Below are positions 57,978-64,000 of a DNA stretch of 64,000 bases, in pieces. A program made the translations under genes and the position numbers. The DNA lies in assembly GCA_030684395.1 (NCBI GenBank), contig JAUXTT010000012.1, positions 1 through 64,000 of the forward strand, in the 5' to 3' direction. Source of the stretch: Bacteroidota bacterium. Lineage in GTDB: Bacteria > Bacteroidota > Bacteroidia > B-17B0 > Aurantibacillaceae. The stretch's first letter is position 1, and the number at the start of each line of letters is the position of its first letter. Below the pieces are notes generated by a model. The model was not told the origin of the DNA and did no database searches. It was given only the letters and a program-made list of their open reading frames with translations.

Positions 57978-59027
57978 ATGGATGAGCAGAACCCAAAACG
58001 GGAGCGTCGTGTAAGATACAAAGGCACACACCCGAAAGCATTTAAAGAAAAATACAAAGAGCTACAGCCTGAGCAGTATGCCGATGATGTTGAAAAAGTA
58101 AAACAACAAGGTCGTACTCCTGCAGGTATGCACCGTTCTATTTGTGTGAACGAAATAATGGAGTTCTTGCAAATTGTTCCCGGGCAAACCGGAATGGACG
58201 CAACACTTGGTTATGGCGGACATAGTTTAGAAATGCTGAAGTGTTTGGTTCCCGGTGGACGTTTATTTGCTACTGATGTAGACCCTTTTGAACTGCCCCG
58301 TACTCAGGAACGTTTGCAAGCATTAGGCTTTGGCCCTGATATTTTGTTTGTGAGGCAAATGAACTTTTCACACATTGATAAAATTGCTGAAGAAGCGGGG
58401 CCGTTGAATTTTGTATTGGCCGATCTTGGTGTTTCTTCTATGCAAATAGATAATCCAGACAGAGGATTTTCATTTAAGATCAAAGGTCCATTGGATCTAC
58501 GATTGAATCCTAAAAGCGGAAAATCGGCAGCTGATTTGTTAAAGAAAATATCCTATGATCATTTGGAAGAGTTATTCGCAGTTTACTCCGACGAACCCTA
58601 TTCCGAATTAATTGCCAGAGCCATTACTTCCAAAATAAAACAAGGAAAAAAAATAGAAACTACTACACAACTACAGGAAACAATTGCAGAAACTTTACAA
58701 TATTTATCTGAAGACTCAAGAAAAGAAGAAACAAAAAAAGCTTGTCAACGCTGCTTTCAAGCATTACGTATTGAAGTGAACAATGAATTTGGTGTGTTGG
58801 AAGATTTTCTGGAAAAGCTTCCATTCGCGCTTGCCCCGGGCGGAAGAGTTGCTATACTTTCCTTTCATTCGGGAGAAGACCGTCGGGTAAAAAAGTCTTT
58901 TCAAAATTTTTTCCGTGAAGGTATTTATAGTGAAGTAGCTTCTGATCCTATTCGCCCAACAACTGAAGAAAGTAATACAAATCCACGTGCTCGTTCAGCT
59001 AAATTACGTTGGGCAATAAAAGCGTAG
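57978..59027 (+). CDS. rsmH: RsmH-family 16S rRNA C1402 N4-methyltransferase, divergent form
   Basis: A 349-residue methyltransferase whose core has all RsmH motifs: 'GMDATLGYGGHSLEML' (SAM site), 'NFVLADLGVSSMQIDNPDRGFSFKIKGPLDLRLN', 'CQRCFQALRIEVNNEF' and 'VAILSFHSGEDRRVKKSF'. It differs from standard RsmH by a basic N-terminal extension of about 60 residues ('KRERRVRYKGTHPKAFKEKYKELQPEQYADD') and by lying outside a mraZ-rsmH-fts cluster. It may be a second, specialised copy. The ATG at 57978 was chosen over an upstream TTG because the latter lies within the inverted repeat. Confidence 0.82.
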   Translation: MDEQNPKRERRVRYKGTHPKAFKEKYKELQPEQYADDVEKVKQQGRTPAGMHRSICVNEIMEFLQIVPGQTGMDATLGYGGHSLEMLKCLVPGGRLFATDVDPFELPRTQERLQALGFGPDILFVRQMNFSHIDKIAEEAGPLNFVLADLGVSSMQIDNPDRGFSFKIKGPLDLRLNPKSGKSAADLLKKISYDHLEELFAVYSDEPYSELIARAITSKIKQGKKIETTTQLQETIAETLQYLSEDSRKEETKKACQRCFQALRIEVNNEFGVLEDFLEKLPFALAPGGRVAILSFHSGEDRRVKKSFQNFFREGIYSEVASDPIRPTTEESNTNPRARSAKLRWAIKA

Positions 59028-59144
59028 TTTGATCATTGGCTTATTTTTGCATTTTGTGAAAAATTACCTTTTCAATAGCATGAATTTGATGGAGTATCTT
59101 TAAATTAGTGTTCAGGGAGTGTTCAACCTAATAAAAATAAATTA

Positions 59145-59363
59145 ATGAAATCACTTAATAAATTGATGCAGGATATTATCGTACTTACTACGGAAATAGA
59201 AACAAATTATCCTGAGTTATACAAAAACCTGGAAGAAACTCCGATTACCATTTGCGACACCAAAGAGAAAACAATCTGCTTGGATGACTTAAAGAATTAT
59301 ATAGAAACATTGAAATCACAACTTCAACATCATATTGAAACGCATAAAAAATCGATCACTTGA
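59145..59363 (+). CDS. Small helical protein, unknown
   Basis: A 72-residue soluble protein. Two amphipathic helices ('SLNKLMQDIIVLTTEIETNYPELYKNLEE' and 'LDDLKNYIETLKSQLQHHIETHKKS') flank a short 'TPITICDTKEKTIC' strand region. I recognise no family, but the start region, composition and lack of frame competition support a real gene. It faces the DnaJ-like gene convergently with an 17-bp gap. Confidence 0.65.
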   Translation: MKSLNKLMQDIIVLTTEIETNYPELYKNLEETPITICDTKEKTICLDDLKNYIETLKSQLQHHIETHKKSIT

Positions 59364-59380
59364 TTTTTTTCAACAAGCCC

Positions 59381-59836
59381 TTACACTGCCAAAACAGGTT
59401 TGGGCTTACTTACATTTCTATACATGTACTCATGAAAGATATGACGACGTGCGAAACGTGTTAAAGTAGATGAGTTCATCAGTTTATTGTAAACCGTTTT
59501 TGGAATACTGAGATATTCATACACGCTTCCATCTGTAAAAGAAACTTTTAAAGTAGTGCCTTTGTATTCAATATCATCTATTCCTGAATTAGTAGTAGTG
59601 TTAGTGTAATCTTCCAGGTTCGATTTATTCGTTTCAGGAGATACACTTACCAGGAAATGATACGCTTCAATGATCTGTTTACTTTTCACTTCTGCAGCTT
59701 CTCTTTGCTCCTCATTATCTACAAACTTATCAGGATGCCACTCTTTCATTAAGTTTCTGTAAATAATTTTTAACTCAGCAAGATCTGCGTCTTTGGTGAT
59801 GTTAAATAGTGTTCTGTACTCTACTACTCTTCTCAT
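59381..59836 (-). CDS. DnaJ domain - KTSC domain fusion protein
   Basis: A 151-residue protein with two modules: a J-domain (about 4-65, with the Hsp70-activating HPD in 'EWHPDKFVDNEEQREAAEVKSKQIIEAYHFL') and a C-terminal KTSC domain (about 90-145, 'YKGTTLKVSFTDGSVYEYLSIPKTVYNKLMNSSTLTRFARRHIF'). KTSC domains occur in Lys-tRNA synthetases and small stand-alone proteins; they may bind RNA. The fusion suggests chaperone recruitment to a nucleic acid or ribosome-linked site (inference). The ATG at 59836 is preferred over an upstream GTG. Confidence 0.82.
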   Translation of the reverse strand: MRRVVEYRTLFNITKDADLAELKIIYRNLMKEWHPDKFVDNEEQREAAEVKSKQIIEAYHFLVSVSPETNKSNLEDYTNTTTNSGIDDIEYKGTTLKVSFTDGSVYEYLSIPKTVYNKLMNSSTLTRFARRHIFHEYMYRNVSKPKPVLAV

Positions 59837-59923
59837 TTCTTTTATTTTTTGTTTCACGCAGATTTCGCAGATGACACAGATTTTATACCTGAATAATTTG
59901 TTAGTCTGAATTCCTCTATTTAA

Positions 59924-61066
59924 TTAAAACCCTTTTAAATCTATTCCTTCACTATCTATCATGGTTACCCATTTTCCCATTTTCTTTTGTATCACTTTAA
60001 AGTGGTGCTTATCTTCTTCCGTTACAAACGAAATTGCCTCTCCGGATGATTCTGCACGTCCTGTTCTTCCTATACGATGAATGTAATCTTTGGGAGAGCG
60101 GGGCAATTCGTAATTGATCACATAAGGCAGGAACTTAATATCAATACCACGCGCTAAAAGGTCGGTTGCAACCAATACGTTTAATTTCCCGGCTTTAAAT
60201 CTGCTCAATGCTTCGTTTCTGGTTTGCTGACTTTTTTTTCCGTGAATAGCAGCAGCATCAATTCCGTTCTTCTTTAATTTATCTACTACATTATCTGCTT
60301 TGTAAACCGATGATGTAAAAACCAACACCTGTTTTAACCCTTTATTTTTGATCAAATATCTAAGTAGTGGTCCTTTTTTTTCTTCAGTGACAAAATAACC
60401 GTTTTGTTTAATAAGATCAATATTCTCCTCTTCAGCTTCTATCTTTATAACCAAAGGATCGTGCAATAAAATCTGATTGATATTTTCCAGCTTATCACTC
60501 AAAGTTGCAGAGAATAATAAGTTCTGCCTTTTCTTAGGAAGCAGTTCAAAAACGCGTGTCATCTCTTCCTTAAAACCAAGGTTGAGCATTTTATCCGCTT
60601 CATCCAGTACCAAAGTATCAATTTCACTTAAATGAACTGCATTTGATTCAACCAACTCCAACAATCTGCCGGGAGTAGCTATCAATACACTAACATTGTT
60701 CATTCCCATCATTTGTGGGTTAATGGAAACACCTCCATAAACCGCCATCGATTTTATCCAATGAGAAACATAAGGTGCAAAAAATTTAACCACCTCATTC
60801 ACCTGGATTGCTAATTCACGGGTTGGTACTAATATCAAAACCTTTACATACCGATTCTTCTTTTCACTTACATCTTCCAAATTGGTTAAAAGGGGCAATA
60901 CATAACTGGCAGTTTTGCCCGAACCTGTTGGAGCAATACCTAAAACATCTTTACCTTTTATTATAGCCGGAATAGCCTGCTCCTGTATTGGATAGGGCTG
61001 GGCATAATGTTCCCGGGCTAATGTTTTAACCAGTTCAGTAGATAAACCTAAAGCACTAAAAGGCAT
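59924..61066 (-). CDS. DEAD-box RNA helicase, minimal RhlE-like form
   Basis: A 380-residue two-lobe helicase without C-terminal extension: Q motif 'YAQPYPIQEQAIPAI', Walker A 'APTGSGKT' (45-52), 'PTRELAIQV', 'TPGRLLELV', the DEAD box 'LVLDEADKML', 'SATLS', 'VATDLLARGIDI' and 'HRIGRTGRAE' in order. It would remodel structured RNA in ribosome assembly or mRNA decay. The lack of a basic tail makes it one of the shortest functional forms. A TATCTTTG element precedes it. Confidence 0.95.
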   Translation of the reverse strand: MPFSALGLSTELVKTLAREHYAQPYPIQEQAIPAIIKGKDVLGIAPTGSGKTASYVLPLLTNLEDVSEKKNRYVKVLILVPTRELAIQVNEVVKFFAPYVSHWIKSMAVYGGVSINPQMMGMNNVSVLIATPGRLLELVESNAVHLSEIDTLVLDEADKMLNLGFKEEMTRVFELLPKKRQNLLFSATLSDKLENINQILLHDPLVIKIEAEEENIDLIKQNGYFVTEEKKGPLLRYLIKNKGLKQVLVFTSSVYKADNVVDKLKKNGIDAAAIHGKKSQQTRNEALSRFKAGKLNVLVATDLLARGIDIKFLPYVINYELPRSPKDYIHRIGRTGRAESSGEAISFVTEEDKHHFKVIQKKMGKWVTMIDSEGIDLKGF

Positions 61067-61107
61067 AATGTGTTGTTGTAAGTATTTAAGACTGTTTTTT
61101 CAGCGTG

Positions 61108-61115
61108 CAAAGATA
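61108..61115 (-). promoter_or_regulatory. -7 element TATCTTTG of the helicase gene
   Basis: A strong TAnnTTTG match on the minus strand, 41 nt before the ATG at 61066. No clear TTTG lies at the expected -33 distance. Confidence 0.5.
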
Positions 61116-61260
61116 GTTTAAAAAATAGGCGGAATTACGAAAATTAAGTCTGACAAAGCTATTAACCCGATTAAAGGTATTAGATGGGCGTTTCATTGCT
61201 TTCAGGAACTAAGGAAATACGAGCATTTTTTTATACTTTTATAGAACTAATACTAAGCTT

Positions 61261-61470
61261 ATGACTAAAGTTACCAGCGAACAAAAAAAGAGCGTATCTC
61301 AAAAGTTACTTGAGTTCCAGAAAAAAGGATTGGAGCAATATGGTAAGTACCTGGATCAACAATTAAAGCTTCATTGCAAAGGAGAATTAAAAAAGCACTA
61401 CAAAAAGTATATTGAAGATCAGATCATAATGAATGATGTTAAGATCAAAAAGATTGAAGTTAAATTGTAA
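61261..61470 (+). CDS. Small basic helical protein, unknown
   Basis: A 69-residue, Lys/Gln-rich soluble protein, apparently one long helix broken near the middle ('VSQKLLEFQKKGLEQYGKYLDQQLKLHCKGELKKHYKKYIEDQI'). No family is recognised. It ends 6 bp before the GyrI-like gene, so it is co-transcribed and may be its partner (inference by context). Confidence 0.6.
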   Translation: MTKVTSEQKKSVSQKLLEFQKKGLEQYGKYLDQQLKLHCKGELKKHYKKYIEDQIIMNDVKIKKIEVKL

Positions 61471-61476
61471 GTGTTT

Positions 61477-61965
61477 ATGATTCCTATTATAAAAACACTT
61501 CCTCAAAAAAAACTCATTGGGAAACGCATGAACATGAGTTTAACGCATGGCAAAACTCCTGAACTCTTCAAAAGTTTTATGCCTCGCAAAAAAGAAATCA
61601 GCAGCTCTGTTGGAAACGATGTATTTTGTATGCGTGTATATGATCCTTCTTACGATTTCAAAAATTTTGACCCGAGCGCTTCCTTTGATAAATGGGCTGC
61701 TGTTGAAGTAATAAACACTGATGTTATTCCATCTGAAATGGAAAGCTACCTTCTACCCGGCGGACTTTACGCTGTGTTTACTTATAAAGGAAGTTCAAAA
61801 GATACTTCGCCTTTTCAATTTATTTTTGGAACATGGTTACCAAACGAAAAGGAATATGAATTGGATAACAGACCACATTTTGAGATCCTTGGAGAGAAGT
61901 ATAAAAATAACGATCTAAATTCAGAAGAAGAGATCTGGATTCCTGTAAAATTAAAATTTTACTAA
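61477..61965 (+). CDS. GyrI-like (AraC effector-binding domain) small-molecule-binding protein
   Basis: A 162-residue protein matching the stand-alone GyrI-like fold: 'KTLPQKKLIGKRMNMS' (first strand), 'VFCMRVYDPSY', 'FDKWAAVEVIN', 'LLPGGLYAVFTYKGS', 'FIFGTWLPNEKEYELDNRPHFEILGEKYKNN' and 'EIWIPVKL'. This domain binds hydrophobic cations or drugs, as in BmrR-type regulators and SBP-like hydrolases; there is no DNA-binding domain. The Glu in 'EEIWIPV' is the usual key residue. The ATG at 61477 replaces an in-frame GTG two codons upstream. Confidence 0.85.
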   Translation: MIPIIKTLPQKKLIGKRMNMSLTHGKTPELFKSFMPRKKEISSSVGNDVFCMRVYDPSYDFKNFDPSASFDKWAAVEVINTDVIPSEMESYLLPGGLYAVFTYKGSSKDTSPFQFIFGTWLPNEKEYELDNRPHFEILGEKYKNNDLNSEEEIWIPVKLKFY

Positions 61966-62375
61966 TCCTCTTCTTCCCGAACTTGCAAAAGCCAGTTCAC
62001 AGCATCTTCATAATTGGAAAAGATTTTATTCTTTACAAGGGGTTTATTCATTTTTATATAAAAGTTGATAAATAATTTTATCCCTATAGAATTAGTAACT
62101 ATAGCCCTTGCTAAAACCGGGCAATCAGATTCCAATTCTCTTATTTTTTGTCTTGCCTCTGAAGTAATATGCAACATTTCTGAAGAGTCATGTAAAATCA
62201 TCCGCTTAACTGATCCTGCCAATTCAATAAGGGCATTATGATTTTCAAGATGCTGTTCAACGTCTACCTCTGCATCGGGGAAATGGGTATAATGTACAAT
62301 ACCGTTCTTTAACAACCGCATTCTTGCAGTGGATGTCTGCAGTTCCTTAACAATATCTTCATTAGCGTAAAACAA
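61962..62375 (-). CDS. STAS/SpoIIAA-like protein (DUF7793-like), tandem copy A
   Basis: A 137-residue protein with the family's repeated pattern: 'RMRLLKNGIVHYTHFPDAEVDVEQHLENHNALIEL', 'ILHDSSEMLHITSEARQKI', 'AIVTNSIGIKLFINFYIKMNKPLVKNKIFSNYEDAVNWLL'. It has about half its residues in common with the neighbouring copy, so the two arose by duplication. The STAS-like anti-sigma-antagonist fold is inferred and no phosphorylation or kinase partner is nearby. It overlaps the convergent GyrI-like gene stop by 4 bp. Confidence 0.78.
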   Translation of the reverse strand: MFYANEDIVKELQTSTARMRLLKNGIVHYTHFPDAEVDVEQHLENHNALIELAGSVKRMILHDSSEMLHITSEARQKIRELESDCPVLARAIVTNSIGIKLFINFYIKMNKPLVKNKIFSNYEDAVNWLLQVREEED

Positions 62376-62464
62376 TGGCGAATATACTAATGAGTAAATA
62401 TAATCAAAAAAGTTAATTGTGCTAATTGAGAAAAAGTGATCCGGATTTTTGCAGAGAAAAGGTT

Positions 62465-62887
62465 TTAGATATATTCTTTTTGCACTGCCTTAAATTGCAT
62501 TAACCAGTTTGCAGCCTCTTCATAGTTAGAGAATACCTTGTTTTGTACGTAAGGTTTGTTCACCCTCAGAAAAAAACTGATCAGTAATTTATGACCTACC
62601 GATTTTGTCACAAAGGCCCTTATCAAAGTGGGACTTATTGGTTCCAGTTCTTTTATCTTTTCTCTCGCCTTGGATGTAATGTTTATCAGCTCGGATGCGT
62701 CCACAAGAATGGGATGTTTTTCTAGTCCTACTAATTCAACAAGCGCTTTGTGATTTTCAAGGTGTTCTTCTACATCAATATCTACATTATTTAAGTAGGA
62801 ATAATGTACAATGCCAATATCCAACAATCTCATGATGACCGTTGGAGTTTTTATTTCTTTGATGATATTTTCGTGGGAGTAAAACAA
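62465..62887 (-). CDS. STAS/SpoIIAA-like protein (DUF7793-like), tandem copy B
   Basis: A 140-residue paralogue of the gene at 61962 ('VIMRLLDIGIVHYSYLNNVDIDVEEHLENHKALVELVG', 'ILVDASELINITSKAREKIKELEP', 'FFLRVNKPYVQNKVFSNYEEAANWLM'). 'ILVDAS' in the middle matches the strand-turn of STAS domains. The 89-bp gap to copy A and separate upstream elements (TATATTTA before this gene at 62907-62914) suggest two promoters. A related but more distant protein lies at 42402-42779. Confidence 0.78.
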   Translation of the reverse strand: MFYSHENIIKEIKTPTVIMRLLDIGIVHYSYLNNVDIDVEEHLENHKALVELVGLEKHPILVDASELINITSKAREKIKELEPISPTLIRAFVTKSVGHKLLISFFLRVNKPYVQNKVFSNYEEAANWLMQFKAVQKEYI

Positions 62888-63171
62888 AATGTTTCCTTAT
62901 TAAACGTAAATATAGTTAAATCATACTTTAATTAAATCACAACTGATAAATTATTCAGTTAGTAAGTTTTTAACAGTCATTTCAATTTGAAATTCCGGAG
63001 TCGGGCAAAGAAATTTGGAATACCCAAATTGTTAATATCCTCCTTAATAATTCATTTTTAAGGCCTTTTACTTGTGTTAAATAACTTGTAATCAATTAAT
63101 TATGGTATAATTTGATTTTAATCCCGTATTATTTAACTGATTATCAATAAATTAAAATATCAATTAAAATT

Positions 63172-63200
63172 TTTGTTTTATATCGATAAACGTATCTTTG
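63172..63200 (+). promoter_or_regulatory. Promoter of acpP
   Basis: TTTG at 63172-63175 and TATCTTTG at 63193-63200, 17 nt apart, 30 nt before the ATG at 63231. A textbook Bacteroidota promoter in an AT-rich gap of about 340 bp (62888-63230) that otherwise holds nothing I recognise. Confidence 0.8.
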
Positions 63201-63230
63201 CAGCCGTAATTAATCAAAAAACTAAACACA

Positions 63231-63470
63231 ATGTCAGACATTACAGCAAAAGTAAAATCAATCATCGTAGATAAATTAGGTGTTGATGAAAAAGAAGTAG
63301 TTCCAACTGCAAGTTTCACAAACGACTTAGGAGCTGATTCTTTGGATACAGTGGAATTGATCATGGAATTCGAAAAAGAATTCAATATCGCTATTCCTGA
63401 TGACCAGGCTGAGAAAATTTCTACAGTAGGTGATGCTGTTGCTTATATCGAAGCAAACGCTAAGAAGTAA
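63231..63470 (+). CDS. acpP: Acyl carrier protein
   Basis: A 79-residue acidic four-helix protein. The phosphopantetheine attachment serine is S37 in '[17 protein letters not shown]'. It carries growing acyl chains in type II fatty-acid synthesis in the cytoplasm. It lies directly upstream of fabF on the same strand with 22 bp between, the usual acpP-fabF order, and has its own promoter. Confidence 0.98.
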   Translation: MSDITAKVKSIIVDKLGVDEKEVVPTASFTNDLGADSLDTVELIMEFEKEFNIAIPDDQAEKISTVGDAVAYIEANAKK

Positions 63471-63492
63471 TTTTTTTTCTAAATAAGTTTGT

Positions 63493-64000
63493 ATGCAGTT
63501 AAAACGAGTTGTAGTTACTGGTGTTGGGGCAGTTACGCCCTTAGGCAATAACGTTAATGATTATTGGACTAATTTAATTAACGGTGTTAGCGGTGCTGCA
63601 CCTATTACTCGTTTTGACGCATCCAAATTTAAGACCCAGTTTGCCTGTGAGGTAAAAGGGTTCAACATTGAGGAATACCTAGATAGAAAAGAAGCCCGCA
63701 AAATGGATGCTTTTTCTCATTATGGTATTGCTGCTGCATCTCAGGCAGTGTTGGATTCCGGTATTAATGGTGATGCAATCGACAAAGACAGAGTAGGTGT
63801 TATTTGGGCTTCCGGTATTGGTGGTTTAGATACATTCCTGGCTGAGTGTTCAGCTTTTGCAAAAGGCGATGGAACTCCCCGTTTCAATCCATTCTTTATT
63901 CCAAAAATGATCTCTGATATTGCAGCAGGCCATATTTCTATGCGCTTCGGATTCAGAGGTCCAAACTTTTGTGTAGTATCTGCCTGTGCATCTTCAACAA
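63493..64000 (+). CDS. fabF: 3-oxoacyl-ACP synthase II (partial, cut by window end)
   Basis: The first 169 codons of the elongating condensing enzyme. 'KRVVVTGVGAVTPLGNNVNDYW' at the N-terminus, 'GVIWASGIGGLDTF' and the catalytic cysteine in 'FCVVSACASST' at the very end of the window are diagnostic of KAS II. The rest, including the two catalytic histidines, lies outside the window. It shares the acpP transcript. Confidence 0.95.
   Translation, partial: MQLKRVVVTGVGAVTPLGNNVNDYWTNLINGVSGAAPITRFDASKFKTQFACEVKGFNIEEYLDRKEARKMDAFSHYGIAAASQAVLDSGINGDAIDKDRVGVIWASGIGGLDTFLAECSAFAKGDGTPRFNPFFIPKMISDIAAGHISMRFGFRGPNFCVVSACASST

Overview
The window is AT-rich chromosomal DNA from a member of the Bacteroidota. 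The evidence is type IX secretion (T9SS) sorting domains of both type A and type B, signal peptides ending in 'AQ' or 'SQ', the Bacteroidota promoter form TTTG-N17-19-TAnnTTTG, near absence of Shine-Dalgarno sites, and family-restricted genes (PUR-alpha/DUF3276, DUF2795, DUF1599, DUF4199, an Asn/Gln-rich Rho). Housekeeping genes dominate. I see no prophage, insertion sequence, CRISPR array, rRNA or tRNA. Species cannot be read from the sequence.

Layout. 1-8.0 kb: a composite palindromic repeat, a secreted TPR protein, folP divergent from a doubled DUF1599 gene, an AlkZ-type glycosylase-like gene, an SRPBCC protein, a CNNM/CBS membrane protein, and a coupled aminotransferase/sugar-phosphate transferase pair. 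8.0-11 kb: a second palindromic repeat, PUR-alpha, DUF2795, and an MBL hydrolase plus rhomboid operon. 11-17 kb: a small secreted protein and an 1800-residue T9SS type B protein with six tandem repeats, ending in a strong terminator. 17-21.7 kb, minus strand: a likely operon of SDR epimerase, acylphosphatase, hemE, a Doc toxin-antitoxin pair and a peptide transporter. 21.8-28.5 kb: three tandem M43-type secreted metalloproteases separated by terminators. 28.5-37.3 kb: trans-sulfuration enzyme, ArsC-like protein, hisS, phosphohexomutase, an outer-membrane-like protein, a secreted M48 protease and an SPFH protein.

37.4-45.6 kb: a full regulatory cassette (promoter, SAM-I riboswitch, terminator) ahead of a methyltransferase and full-length cobalamin-dependent metH, then a STAS-like protein, an acyltransferase, DUF3108 and DUF4199. 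45.6-51.6 kb: a small lipoprotein gene broken in a homopolymer, rho, a third palindromic repeat, a 33-residue membrane peptide translationally coupled to an orphan paaD, a carboxypeptidase-regulatory-like protein that seems to start at CTG, and dnaX carrying an in-frame intergenic-type repeat. 51.8-64 kb: M16 protease, small secreted proteins, an oxidoreductase, a VOC protein, an RsmH-family methyltransferase outside any division cluster, a DnaJ-KTSC fusion, a DEAD-box helicase, a GyrI-like protein, a tandem pair of STAS-like proteins, and acpP-fabF, with fabF cut by the window edge.

No complete new multi-gene system is evident. The most interesting material is in regulation and repeats: a SAM riboswitch with an enlarged P3 arm whose terminator also covers a Shine-Dalgarno-like sequence; the double-palindrome repeat module (three copies, two of them near-identical over 132 bp although 48 kb apart); the TAATG-coupled micro-ORF; the CTG start; and repeat DNA recruited into a gene (dnaX) and a terminator.
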